A stretch of 32,222 bases of DNA from positions 1 to 32,222 of the forward strand of contig JAJZLL010000055.1 in assembly GCA_021803465.1 (NCBI GenBank), read 5' to 3'. The position numbers and the translations under genes are program-made. This document shows positions 1 through 8,729 of this stretch, in pieces. This DNA is from a bacterium. GTDB lineage: Bacteria > Chloroflexota > Dormibacteria > Aeolococcales > Aeolococcaceae. The notes beneath the pieces were generated by a model. It searched no databases and was not told where the DNA came from. It saw nothing but the letters and a program-made list of their open reading frames with translations. The first letter of the stretch is position 1; every line of letters starts with the position of its first letter.

Positions 1-34
1 ATGAAGCACATATCTCTGTACACTCACCTCACAC

Positions 35-52
35 CATGGCATGCATGCCATG
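35..52. repeat. 18-bp perfect palindrome upstream of the 2-oxoglutarate dehydrogenase gene
   Basis: The 18 bases from 35 to 52 read identically on both strands and are centred on TGCA, with nested GCATGC units. The palindrome lies about 130 bp upstream of the oxoglutarate dehydrogenase start. A shorter 10-bp palindrome, CGCGTACGCG, lies at 121-130. No clear -35/-10 pair was recognised in 1-182. An operator for a dimeric regulator is possible, but nothing else supports it; chance is the alternative. Confidence 0.35.
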
Positions 53-182
53 CGCGCAAACCCTTGCAGGGAGACTCGTGCTGGGGCGTCCCGAGACGTT
101 CCGCTACGGCGGAGCCAACTCGCGTACGCGTAGAATCATCACGTGTTCTCTGAGTCACTGCTCTTGGAAGGAATGAATCGTC

Positions 183-3100
183 ATGAGTGATGCTGAGTCG
201 GTTGCAATCGTTCTCCCGGCAATGGGAGAGTCAGTCACGGAAGGCACGGTGGCACGGTGGCTGAAGGCAGTGGGAGATCCTGTGACCGAAGGGGAAACGG
301 TTGTCGAGGTGACAACTGACAAGGTTGATGTGGAAGTGCCAGCACCTGCCGATGGCACACTTGCAGCCATTGCGGCAGATGAAGGTGTAACCGTGCCGGT
401 GGGAGGAATGCTGGGAGCCGTCGCAGCGGGGGAAGGGGTTTCAGTGCAAAGCCAGGAACCCTCTGGAGCCAGGGCCGCATCGCCTGCACCCTCAGTGAGA
501 ACTCCATCACCATCTGTTACAGAAAGGACTGATGTCCATGTTTCGCCACTTGCCAGACGCCGGGCAGCAGTTCTTGGCATCGATGTGTCGACACTGGTGG
601 GCTCAGGCCCTGCTGGAAGCATTCGCAAGGATGATGTCCGGGCAGGAAAGGGACATGAGTCAGGGCTCCAGCTACCTGTTGTCGGTACCCAGCAGGTGCT
701 CAAGGGTGCGGAGAAGGTCCTTGTTGGGCACATGGAGCGCAGCAGGAGCATACCCACTGCAACCTCGTTCCGGACGCTTGCAGTCCAGCTGCTCGAGGAC
801 AGAAGAAGAGTCATGAACCAGCTCCTTGTGGAGCATGGCGTTTCCGTGAAGCTCTCGTTCACGCACATCATTGCGTATGCCATTGCCCAGGCTGCCTCCC
901 GGATGCCTCACATGGCCTCGTACTTCACTGACACTCCAGAAGGACCATCCCGCGTTTTTGGCGGAGTGCATCTCGGCCTTGCAGTCGACCTCACGAAGCC
1001 TGATGGCTCGCGGATGCTTCTTGTTCCTGTCATCCGCAATGCGGACACGCTTCCATTCCGTGCCTTCGTCAATGAATATGAGCGGCTTGTCCATGCAGCG
1101 AGAACTTCCACGCTGGCGCCAGACGACATGCAGGGTGGTACGTTGACGCTGACGAATCCTGGTGGGCTTGGCACTGTGGCCTCCGTGCCACGGCTTATGG
1201 CTGGACAGGGCACCATCATCGCAGTCGGCAGCATCGCATATCCTGCGGAATGGTCAGCAGTGGCGCCGGATGTCGTGCGACAGCTTGGCATCGCAAAAGT
1301 GATGACGATGACAAGCACATATGATCACAGGATCATCCAGGGAGCAGAGTCGGGCTCCTTCCTGCGGGACATCGAGGGCATGCTCCAGGGCGAGGATGGA
1401 TTCTATGAGAAGATTGCAGGGGATTTTGGCATTCAGCTTCCCCCATATGCAGTCTCCCCAGGAGGGAGTCTTCCCCATCCTGCAGCAGCTGCTGCGGAAC
1501 GCAGCGGAAAGGAAGCGGCATCTCCCGAGGAGATCCTGCATGCGGTAGGCATCCACCAGCTCCTTCATGCCTACCGCGAATCGGGCCATCTACAGGCATC
1601 GCTTGATCCGCTCCAGCTGCGGACTCGTGGACACACGCCGCTCCTGGATCCCGGCGCATACGGCCTCAAGCGTGGCGATGGCATCCCAAATGCCATCAAG
1701 GCAAGCCTGCCCTCTGGCGCACAGACTCTCCACACAGTTGGCGATCTTGTCGACTGGCTCGAGGCGCGCTACTGCCAGACCACGGGATTCGAGTTCATGC
1801 ATTGTGATGATCCAGTGCTTCGGCAATGGATCACGGAGCAGGTTGAGGGCCTTGAGGGGCGATTGGCACCTTCCCTCGACAGGGTTCATGTCTTCGAGGA
1901 ACTCGCGAGGGCCTACACCCTGGAAGAGTATCTCCGGAAAACGTTCCTTGGGGAAAAGGTCTTCTCCCTCGAGGGTCTCGAGGTGCTTGTGCCTGCACTG
2001 CAGCTCGTGCTGGACCGCCTGATAGCAGCAGGCACTGCGCACTGCGTACTAGGGATGGCCCACCGTGGCCGTCAGGCAATCATCTCCCGGGTCGTCACCC
2101 AGTCTTACGACCAGGTGCTCCGTGCGTACGAGTACGGCACATTTGAGCAGCGTGTGGATGCTGCAGGAAGCATGGGGGATGTGAAGTACCATCTGAGCGG
2201 AAGTGGCACCTACGCTGCGGGTGACGGCAAATCCATAGCTGTGCACCTGCTGCCGAATCCAAGCCATCTCGAAGCTGTTGACGCAGTGGTGGAGGGCTGG
2301 ACTAGGGCTCTCCAGAGCCAGACAGGCACTGCGGTTCCGTGGGATGGCAGTCTTGCATGCCCAGTGCTCATCCATGGGGATGCTGCCTTCATCGCGCAGG
2401 GAGGTGTGACGGAGACACTCAACCTTGCCTCACTCGCAGGATATGCGACGGGTGGAACACTGCACATTATTGCGAACAACCAGGTGGGCTTCACGACGAA
2501 TCCCGAGGAGGGCCGGTCCACCACGTACGCGACAGATGTAGCCAAGGGGTTTGGCATTCCCATCATCCATGTCAATGCGGATGACATTGAGAGTGTCCTG
2601 AGGGCAATGCTGCTTGCGTACGACATCCGCGAGAGGTTTCACCGGGATGTTGTCATAGACATCATTGGCTACCGCCGATATGGACACAACGAGACGGATG
2701 AGCCGTCCTACACCCAGCCAGTGATGTACGACATCATCAGGGCACACCCTCCCGTCCATCAGCTGTATGGCGAGAAGCTCACCCAGGAAGGAACGCTGTC
2801 CGAGCAGGACAGGAAGTCACGGCTTGCTGCAATCCAGTCAGAGATCAAGAGCCATCACCAACTGGTGAAGAGTGATGGGAACCATGACATCTTTGTCACT
2901 GGCAGTGTTCCAGCCCTCGAAGTGGCACCTGATGTGCCGTCAATTTCTGAAACGGCAATGCGGGAAGCGCTCGAGCATGTCACGACATATCCGGAGCGGT
3001 TCACGCTCAATCCGAAACTGGTGAAGCAGATGGAGCGCCGTGCGCAGTCACTTGATGCGAACGAGATTGACTTTGGCACTGCCGAGGCGCTCGCCTTCGC

Positions 3101-4091
3101 AGCACTCCTGCACGAGGGTGTGCCGATCCGCCTCAGTGGTCAGGATACCCTGAGGGGAACATTCAGCCATAGGCATGCAGGTGTGATCAATTCCCATGGA
3201 GAAGTGTGGGTACCCCTCCAGCATCTGCCCGGTGTCACCACGCAGTTCACCATTGTGAACAGCCCTCTCAGCGAGCTTGCATGCATTGGCTTCGAATACG
3301 GCTACGCAGCAGCCTATGAGCAGGCGCTTGTTCTTTGGGAAGCGCAGTTTGGAGACTTCATCAACAATGCCCAGATGATCATTGACCAGTTCATTGCTTC
3401 GGGCAGGATCAAATGGGGTCAGCATGCGAGACTTGTGCTGCTGCTACCACACGGCTATGAGGGAATGGGCCCCGAACACAGCAGCTGCAGGCTCGAGCGT
3501 TTCCTTCAGCTCGGTGTTGACGCGAATCTCAGAGTGGTGAACTGCTCAACATCCGCACAGTATTTCCACCTGCTGAGGGACCAGGCGCACCAGAAGACAC
3601 CGCTTCCGCTTGTCGTCGCAACGCCCAAGAGCCTACTCCGAAACAAGGCTGCTGCTGCAGGCCTGCAGGATCTTCTCACAGGCCATTTCGAGAAGGTTGT
3701 TGATGATCCTGAGGTATCGGATCCGGACAGCATCAGGCGCGTGCTCATCTGCTCTGGCCATGTCTATTACGATCTTGCAAGCTCAGATCTCCGCTCACCT
3801 GATACTGCCATTCTTCGGATGGAGCAGCTCTATCCATTTCCCGCACAGGAGCTGGCAACCCTGCTCACACGGTATGCGAAGGCGAAGGAAGTAGTCTGGG
3901 TACAGGAGGAACCGGAGAACATGGGTGCATGGTGGTACCTCACCCAGCAGGATGCCGTTCGGAAGGGTGGATGGCACGTCATCTCCCGTCCGCCACGCGC
4001 AAGCGCAGCTGAGGGGTCCGAGGGACTGTTCCATGCTGAGCAGCACCATGTTGTCGCTCGCGCACTGGATGGCAAGGGAGGAAAGGCATGA
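183..4091 (+). CDS. kgd: Multifunctional 2-oxoglutarate dehydrogenase: lipoyl-E2-E1 fusion (OdhA/Kgd type)
   Basis: This 1302-residue protein should perform the E1 (thiamine-dependent decarboxylation of 2-oxoglutarate) and E2 (succinyl transfer to CoA) steps of the TCA cycle. In order it shows a lipoyl domain (residues 5-80, lipoyl-lysine K47 in TTDKVDVE), an E3-binding domain (about 118-152, start HVSPLARRRA), an E2 acyltransferase core (about 185-415) ending in DHRIIQGAESG with catalytic H382, then an E1 part from about residue 455. E1 landmarks are HRGR (627), HGDAAF (731), NNQVGF (765), YGHNETDEP (833), SGQDT (985) and GPEHSS. The start is supported by GGAAGGA at 166-172, ten bases upstream. 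E2 and E1 are fused as in actinobacterial OdhA/Kgd, but as I recall those lack a lipoyl domain. The E2 motif has Gln where stand-alone E2 enzymes have Asp. The stop overlaps the lpdA start. Confidence 0.95.
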   Translation: MSDAESVAIVLPAMGESVTEGTVARWLKAVGDPVTEGETVVEVTTDKVDVEVPAPADGTLAAIAADEGVTVPVGGMLGAVAAGEGVSVQSQEPSGARAASPAPSVRTPSPSVTERTDVHVSPLARRRAAVLGIDVSTLVGSGPAGSIRKDDVRAGKGHESGLQLPVVGTQQVLKGAEKVLVGHMERSRSIPTATSFRTLAVQLLEDRRRVMNQLLVEHGVSVKLSFTHIIAYAIAQAASRMPHMASYFTDTPEGPSRVFGGVHLGLAVDLTKPDGSRMLLVPVIRNADTLPFRAFVNEYERLVHAARTSTLAPDDMQGGTLTLTNPGGLGTVASVPRLMAGQGTIIAVGSIAYPAEWSAVAPDVVRQLGIAKVMTMTSTYDHRIIQGAESGSFLRDIEGMLQGEDGFYEKIAGDFGIQLPPYAVSPGGSLPHPAAAAAERSGKEAASPEEILHAVGIHQLLHAYRESGHLQASLDPLQLRTRGHTPLLDPGAYGLKRGDGIPNAIKASLPSGAQTLHTVGDLVDWLEARYCQTTGFEFMHCDDPVLRQWITEQVEGLEGRLAPSLDRVHVFEELARAYTLEEYLRKTFLGEKVFSLEGLEVLVPALQLVLDRLIAAGTAHCVLGMAHRGRQAIISRVVTQSYDQVLRAYEYGTFEQRVDAAGSMGDVKYHLSGSGTYAAGDGKSIAVHLLPNPSHLEAVDAVVEGWTRALQSQTGTAVPWDGSLACPVLIHGDAAFIAQGGVTETLNLASLAGYATGGTLHIIANNQVGFTTNPEEGRSTTYATDVAKGFGIPIIHVNADDIESVLRAMLLAYDIRERFHRDVVIDIIGYRRYGHNETDEPSYTQPVMYDIIRAHPPVHQLYGEKLTQEGTLSEQDRKSRLAAIQSEIKSHHQLVKSDGNHDIFVTGSVPALEVAPDVPSISETAMREALEHVTTYPERFTLNPKLVKQMERRAQSLDANEIDFGTAEALAFAALLHEGVPIRLSGQDTLRGTFSHRHAGVINSHGEVWVPLQHLPGVTTQFTIVNSPLSELACIGFEYGYAAAYEQALVLWEAQFGDFINNAQMIIDQFIASGRIKWGQHARLVLLLPHGYEGMGPEHSSCRLERFLQLGVDANLRVVNCSTSAQYFHLLRDQAHQKTPLPLVVATPKSLLRNKAAAAGLQDLLTGHFEKVVDDPEVSDPDSIRRVLICSGHVYYDLASSDLRSPDTAILRMEQLYPFPAQELATLLTRYAKAKEVVWVQEEPENMGAWWYLTQQDAVRKGGWHVISRPPRASAAEGSEGLFHAEQHHVVARALDGKGGKA

Positions 4092-5452
4092 CCCGGTGTG
4101 TCGTGCTCGGTGGAGGACCAGCAGGCGATGTGGCAGCACTCCATGCTGCCCAGCGTGGTGCGGATGTCGTGCTCATCGAGGAAAGGGAACTTGGCGGCAC
4201 TTGCCTGAATCGGGGATGCATTCCGACGAAGTCCCTGCTTGCGACTGCCGATGTGTACCGCAAGATTGAGCATGCAGCAACATACGGCATTGAGGTGGCG
4301 AGCCCAAAGATCAACGTTCCCGCAATGCTTGCCCGGAAGAACGACATCGTCATGACGATGCGGCGCGGAGTTGAGGGAGCATGCGAGCGGAAGAAGGTGC
4401 GGGTCATCGAGGGGCATGGCATCATTGATGGTGCTGAGGTTGCAGTGGGCGATGAGCGGATCGGTTTCGACACCCTTGTCGTCTGCGTTGGCACCGCTCC
4501 AAAGGGCCTGCCATTTGTGGACATGACGCATGAGAGAATACTGACTTCGGATGACATACTTGACCTGGAGGTCATTCCAGAGACGCTCACCATCATAGGT
4601 GGCGGAGTCATCGGGTGCGAGTTCGCAAGTCTCTATGCGACATTGGGCTCCAAGGTCACTGTCATTGAGGCATTGCCCCGACTCCTTGCTGGCATTGATG
4701 GACGTGTAGTGGGCCAGTTCCAGGCACTGATGGAGGCACAGGGAGTCACCTTCCTGACAGGAACTGGTGTGAGCGCTGTCTCCACAAAGGGAAACCGGAC
4801 CACAACTGTGCTTGAGGATGGCACAGGTGTGGATGGCGAATTCCTTCTTGTTGCGGTTGGCCGTGCGCCGCTCACTCGGGGCATTGGGCTCGAGGAGGCT
4901 GGTGTGGAGGTGGACGAGCGGGGATGGATCGTTGTGGATTCCCTTCTCGCCACAGCAAATCCAGCGATCTATGCTGCAGGGGACTGCATAGGTGGACTTC
5001 AGCTGGCGCATCTGGCAAGCGCAGAGGGAGCACGTGCAGTGGACAATGCACTTGGCATCGAGGTGCGGGCAATGGACCGTACAGTCGTGCCATCGTGCAT
5101 CTACACGCATCCTGAGATTGCTGCTGTCGGACTCTCCGAAGAGACAGCAAAGGCACAGGGACTCGATGTCCAGCTGACACAGACACGGTTCAGAGGGAAC
5201 GGCAAGGCGCTTGCTGAGGGAGAGCCAGATGGGGTTGCAACGCTCGTCGTTGAGAAGGGAAGCGGCATCATCCTTGGAGCCACAGTCATGGGCGTCCATG
5301 CTGTGGAAGTGATCCACGAGATTGCTGTTGCCATCAGCGATGGCCTCACTGGCGAGGAGTTGGGAGAGATCATACACGCGCATCCCACTGTGAGTGAACT
5401 CATCATGGATACTGCGCAGCATTCCCTCAAGCTAGCCCCGTACCTCAGCTAG
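4088..5452 (+). CDS. lpdA: Dihydrolipoyl dehydrogenase (E3)
   Basis: This 454-residue FAD flavoprotein reoxidises dihydrolipoyl groups with NAD+ as the E3 component of 2-oxoacid dehydrogenase complexes. It has an N-terminal FAD-binding GGGPAG motif and the redox disulfide in GGTCLNRGCIPTKS (C39 and C44). A second nucleotide-binding motif, IIGGGVIGCEFA, lies mid-protein, followed by the FAD motif AAGDCIGG. The catalytic His-Glu pair is in HPTVSE (H432, E437) of the dimerisation domain. Length is normal for the family. The ATG overlaps the TGA of the upstream E2-E1 fusion (ATGA), which indicates translational coupling. Together the two genes could supply all components of an oxoglutarate dehydrogenase complex, although the E3 may also serve other lipoyl enzymes. 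Confidence 0.96.
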   Translation: MTRCVVLGGGPAGDVAALHAAQRGADVVLIEERELGGTCLNRGCIPTKSLLATADVYRKIEHAATYGIEVASPKINVPAMLARKNDIVMTMRRGVEGACERKKVRVIEGHGIIDGAEVAVGDERIGFDTLVVCVGTAPKGLPFVDMTHERILTSDDILDLEVIPETLTIIGGGVIGCEFASLYATLGSKVTVIEALPRLLAGIDGRVVGQFQALMEAQGVTFLTGTGVSAVSTKGNRTTTVLEDGTGVDGEFLLVAVGRAPLTRGIGLEEAGVEVDERGWIVVDSLLATANPAIYAAGDCIGGLQLAHLASAEGARAVDNALGIEVRAMDRTVVPSCIYTHPEIAAVGLSEETAKAQGLDVQLTQTRFRGNGKALAEGEPDGVATLVVEKGSGIILGATVMGVHAVEVIHEIAVAISDGLTGEELGEIIHAHPTVSELIMDTAQHSLKLAPYLS

Positions 5453-5751
5453 AGATTCCTGCCAGGAGCCCCTGGATGACGCAGCATTGCGATGACTGCA
5501 GCGAGGATAAGCACGCTTGCCAGTCCCAGCAGTCCAGCGCCTGGCCAGTGGGGAGGGATGAGAGAGAGAGGCAATCCTGTGACTGCAATCAGTCCTGCAG
5601 CAGTGAGGAGAAGGAAGATGCTGAGACGATGGAGCATTCCTCTGAACGTGCGCGCTGTGGGGAGATGGAAGTTCTTTCGTGGGGACACTGGGGGGCGTGT
5701 GCGCACCCGTGTGCGGAGGATCAGCCGGATGAGAAGGAGCAGAAGGTTCAT
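5449..5751 (-). CDS. Small two-helix membrane protein, unknown
   Basis: This 100-residue ORF is predicted from composition only. It has a hydrophobic N-terminus followed by an Arg-rich stretch, then two convincing membrane segments (about 42-62, LSIFLLLTAAGLIAVTGLPL, and 70-90, GAGLLGLASVLILAAVIAML) and a short basic tail. It runs opposite to lpdA and overlaps its stop by 4 nt. Its start is 66 bp from the divergent phosphatidyltransferase start, leaving room for a two-way promoter. No good ribosome-binding site precedes the ATG, and a later start such as Met39 is possible. No family was recognised. It fills a stretch that would otherwise be empty, and the overlapping ORFs on the other strand look like shadows. 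Confidence 0.5.
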   Translation of the reverse strand: MNLLLLLIRLILRTRVRTRPPVSPRKNFHLPTARTFRGMLHRLSIFLLLTAAGLIAVTGLPLSLIPPHWPGAGLLGLASVLILAAVIAMLRHPGAPGRNL

Positions 5752-5817
5752 GGGATGGCCATCAATGTGTTCAGTGTCGTGCAGCAGAGTCGATCGACAG
5801 TGTAGGATTCTTCAAGC

Positions 5818-6615
5818 ATGAATCATTCGACACAGGTTTCCGATGGAGTGCGCAGCCGGCAGCTCCGGTCAGTGCTTTCCTGGGCTGCAGCTGGAGCAGT
5901 CATTCTTGCAGGTGTGTCCGCACTTCTCCTTTCCCGGTCGCAGCAGCATCCAGGGCTCCCACTCCTCATTGGCATTGCAGCAGTCTGGTGGGCATTTGTC
6001 TGCGCTGTGTTTCTGGGAGCGCTTCCCTGGCTGCGAACACCTGATGGGAGACCCGTCGAGACGCTTGGCGTGCCGAATGGACTCACGGCACTCAGAGCCT
6101 GGCTCACGTACGCGCTGGTCCTCGCAGGATTCCTTCCCTACTCCGGACGTGAGGGGCTTGTCTGGTGGGCAGTACTTGGTGTCACAGTGGGTCTCTTTGA
6201 TGCGGCAGACGGCTTCTGGGCCAGACGCTGGGGACCAACAACTGTGCTCGGCAAGGCGCTGGATCCCGCGTCCGATGTCGTGTTTTTCAGCATTGGCGCA
6301 CTGGGATGCTGGAATCGCGAGATCATTCCACTGTGGCTCGCGATTGTCATTGTAGTCCGCTACTGTGGGCCGCTCCTGCTCACTCCCATCATCTTTGTGC
6401 TGGGCAGACGTCCAGAGCTGGTCCATACGAAGTGGGGACGGCGAAACACGGCTCTAGTTGGGGGAACGTTTGTCGTATGCTACGTGGTCCGTCTCCTGGG
6501 CGGACCAGTGAACTGGGTTGCCCTTGGCCTTGGTGTCGCGTTTGTGCTTCCCACTTTCGCGCTTCACATCATTGCGCTTGTCAGCCGCGTTAAGGATGCG
6601 CCCTCACGCGCATAG
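5818..6615 (+). CDS. CDP-alcohol phosphatidyltransferase family protein
   Basis: This 265-residue multi-pass membrane protein belongs to the family that transfers a phosphatidyl group from CDP-diacylglycerol to an alcohol such as glycerol phosphate, inositol or its phosphate. The signature D-x2-D-G-x2-A-R-x8-G-x3-D-x3-D is complete, in DAADGFWARRWG followed by VLGKALDPASD. Those acidic residues bind the divalent metal and the CDP moiety. About six hydrophobic segments surround it. The N-terminus has an extra hydrophobic segment before the catalytic part. The sequence does not say whether the product is phosphatidylglycerol phosphate, phosphatidylinositol phosphate or another lipid, so no symbol is given. 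An AGGA about ten bases upstream weakly supports the ATG. Confidence 0.85.
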   Translation: MNHSTQVSDGVRSRQLRSVLSWAAAGAVILAGVSALLLSRSQQHPGLPLLIGIAAVWWAFVCAVFLGALPWLRTPDGRPVETLGVPNGLTALRAWLTYALVLAGFLPYSGREGLVWWAVLGVTVGLFDAADGFWARRWGPTTVLGKALDPASDVVFFSIGALGCWNREIIPLWLAIVIVVRYCGPLLLTPIIFVLGRRPELVHTKWGRRNTALVGGTFVVCYVVRLLGGPVNWVALGLGVAFVLPTFALHIIALVSRVKDAPSRA

Positions 6616-6641
6616 CCTCAGTCGGCGCAATGGCAGCAGTT

Positions 6642-7688
6642 CTACGAGCTGCTTGCGATGCCGACTATCTGCTGCACGTCAAAGGTGTTCGACGCGAAAG
6701 TCTGGGTGCCACAGATGGAGTTCATTGTTGGAAGGGGCGTCGGGCAGGAGGGCTTGCCTGCTGTTCCGCTTGCCCACCAGCTTCCTCCTGCAGAAAGGGT
6801 GAATACTGAGGTGGTGCATGCGGTTGGAGCCGAGGGTGGCTGGTTGTTCGTGATTGTGTAGTAGGAACAGCTCTCCCGGACAGTGCGGGTGGCAACAATC
6901 TGGATCATTGGGCCGCCTGTCACTGAGGGATGCACATGCTCGTACATATGGGCCATTGTTGCGACAGGCGCTCCTGATCCACTTCCGGGTGGAATGGCAG
7001 CCGATGATGTGAAGTTCCATGAGTAACTGTTAGGGACGATGTCCGTGTAGATTGTGGCAATGACCTCCTCCTGGGCAGGATTGCCGTATGAGCAGATGGA
7101 ATAGCCACCATCTGAACCCAGATGCTGGTCAGCAGGATCGCATCCCACAAAGCCGATGGGGCCACTTTCTGCTGCTGCTGTGAACTGGTGGAGGACAAGC
7201 ATGTGGGAGATTGCGTCAGTGATGCTGCCGTTCCCAATCGAGCTCGACTTCGACGTGCTGAAGGAGTATCCCGGAAGCGAGGCACCAGTGTAAGAGACAC
7301 AGCCCCAGTTGTAGTTGATGGGAGTGTTGCCTCTGTTCCACGTCGCAACAGGATTGCCTGGAGGGACTGGATTCGGGTACAGTACAGCACCCGAACTGTT
7401 GACGACAAAGTCGACTGCTGGATTGAGGCTTGTGAGCTGTGGTTCCGGATTGGTGTACGGGGCCCAGAACAGCGTGTCAGGATAGCTTGTGGAACCGCAG
7501 TCCGCCCACGCTCCGAGTGTTGGGCCACCTCCGCTTTCACCACCACCACCACCTGTACCGCCACCACCACCTGTTCCACCCCCTCCACATGACTGCGTCA
7601 CGCACGCGAGTGCAGGTTGGGTTGCGAAGAGGGCCGCACCCGACAGCATCACGAAGAGTGCAAGCACAGCGCGAACAAGTGTTGCCAT
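6642..7688 (-). CDS. Secreted Cys-rich protein with polyglycine linker, unknown function
   Basis: From the ATG at 7688 the protein has 348 residues and starts with a textbook signal peptide: one Arg, a hydrophobic core (LALFVMLSGAALF), then ATQPALA and a cleavage point before CVTQSC. A GGGGGT preceding this ATG fits a ribosome-binding site; the upstream ATGs at 7718 and 7706 have poorer signals and would bury the signal peptide. A Gly-rich linker of about 25 residues follows. The rest is rich in Ser, Thr, Pro, Tyr and Trp with ten Cys in all after the signal peptide, an even number that suits extracellular disulfides. No cell-wall anchor, catalytic motif or known domain was recognised. It lies downstream of a lipoprotein gene on the same strand, with about 100 bp between them. 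Confidence 0.75.
   Translation of the reverse strand: MATLVRAVLALFVMLSGAALFATQPALACVTQSCGGGGTGGGGGTGGGGGESGGGPTLGAWADCGSTSYPDTLFWAPYTNPEPQLTSLNPAVDFVVNSSGAVLYPNPVPPGNPVATWNRGNTPINYNWGCVSYTGASLPGYSFSTSKSSSIGNGSITDAISHMLVLHQFTAAAESGPIGFVGCDPADQHLGSDGGYSICSYGNPAQEEVIATIYTDIVPNSYSWNFTSSAAIPPGSGSGAPVATMAHMYEHVHPSVTGGPMIQIVATRTVRESCSYYTITNNQPPSAPTACTTSVFTLSAGGSWWASGTAGKPSCPTPLPTMNSICGTQTFASNTFDVQQIVGIASSS
7538..7588 (-). repeat. GGT/GGC triplet-repeat tract encoding the polyglycine linker
   Basis: On the plus strand this is a run of CCA/CAC triplets interrupted twice. On the coding strand it gives consecutive GGTGG clusters encoding GGGGTGGGGG-type sequence. Such tracts can change length by slippage in steps of three bases without a frameshift, and the G-rich coding strand could form quadruplex-like structures. 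Both consequences are inference. Confidence 0.7.
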
Positions 7689-7790
7689 CGAAACGTGTAC
7701 CCCCATATGAATTCCCATTTCACTGTACAGTCCACAGTCCTGTACTGCCCCGCATGCGACAGGACTGTTACGGCACTGGGTGAGTGGGGA

Positions 7791-8639
7791 TTACTGTCTG
7801 CAGGTCGATTCGACTTCGGCCACTCCACACTGCGCGACACCATTTGTCATCCAGGTGGTGGAGATTACTGGGTCGGACTGCACTGTCCCTGTGAGAAGTA
7901 CGGAATACGGTGCGGCTGCCACGCCAAATATCCGGGAATGGACACCCGTGATGACCTTCACGCCAGAGCAGACTGGATACGTTGCAACAATCCCCAGGGT
8001 TGAGGGAGAGGACCAGCCATGTCCCTCAAGGTAGGTGAGTGCAGTCTTCTTCACATGCACCACAGTGAGGGTTGTCGGCGCAAGGCATGAGGGGGGATTC
8101 TCAAGCGCTCCACCGCTCCGGAGGAGAGACAGGATGGCATCCTGTCCCGCGTAGGCGCCATCGAGGTCCGTGAGCAGGCCCAACTGGTTGTGGAAGGCTG
8201 CCCACCAGGTGAGTGCCTGACTGCGGACAAACGCTTCAGCAGAAGATGTGGCCTGCTGTGGAGCAATACCAGCTGCAGAAGTCGCCCTAGAGGGAAAACG
8301 GAGGTATCCTGCTGCATCCTGTCCAGGAATAAGGGTGGCATAGATTGTGGCAAAGAGTGTCTGGCAGGCTGCGGGTGCAGAGGCGAACGACGTATCCGCA
8401 ACAAGTCCAGCACAGGGGTTTGCAGCATCTGGATAGGTGACAGCTCTCAGGTTTACAGATGCATCGCCCGCTCCTGGAGTAACAGCGAGAGTAGGTACAG
8501 TAGTTGGCGATGTAGAGACTGCAGGAGTTCCGGAACTGCCTGGAGCAGTGCTCGATGAGGTTCCACACGCAGCGGCCACAAGCATGGTGCACAGAAGAAC
8601 AAGAACAAGAACAAGGGAAGGACTGGATCGCTGGCTCAT
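7791..8639 (-). CDS. Predicted lipoprotein, unknown function
   Basis: The ORF is open further upstream, but the natural start is the ATG at 8639. It gives 282 residues beginning with a short polar stretch, a hydrophobic core (LVLVLVLLCTMLV) and the lipobox VAAAC with lipidated Cys25. A Ser/Thr/Pro-rich spacer follows (about 26-60), then a domain of roughly 220 residues with several Cys. The longer reading back to 8918 would run antisense through the start of the threonine dehydrogenase and hide the signal peptide. No known domain was recognised. The gene is divergent from tdh and upstream of the secreted Cys-rich gene, so the two exported proteins may form an envelope unit. Confidence 0.8.
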   Translation of the reverse strand: MSQRSSPSLVLVLVLLCTMLVAAACGTSSSTAPGSSGTPAVSTSPTTVPTLAVTPGAGDASVNLRAVTYPDAANPCAGLVADTSFASAPAACQTLFATIYATLIPGQDAAGYLRFPSRATSAAGIAPQQATSSAEAFVRSQALTWWAAFHNQLGLLTDLDGAYAGQDAILSLLRSGGALENPPSCLAPTTLTVVHVKKTALTYLEGHGWSSPSTLGIVATYPVCSGVKVITGVHSRIFGVAAAPYSVLLTGTVQSDPVISTTWMTNGVAQCGVAEVESTCRQ

Positions 8640-8729
8640 AGGCAGATCGTACCATCGAAGTTCCATCTGGACACGAATGACGTGTCGCGGATCGATGACC
8701 TCATGCTGATGATCCATAATCAAGAGGCG

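Noticed and set aside
1..153. Short ORF starting at base 1 on the plus strand
   Set aside because: About 50 codons, no ribosome-binding site visible because the window begins there, spans the palindrome and has no protein-like composition.
3830..5422. 530-residue open frame on the minus strand
   Set aside because: It lies antisense to the E2-E1 fusion and lpdA, whose motifs are unmistakable, and its sequence is rich in Cys and His with no family likeness.
7439..7783. Histidine-rich plus-strand ORF
   Set aside because: The His runs are the complement of the glycine-codon repeats of the secreted protein gene on the other strand.
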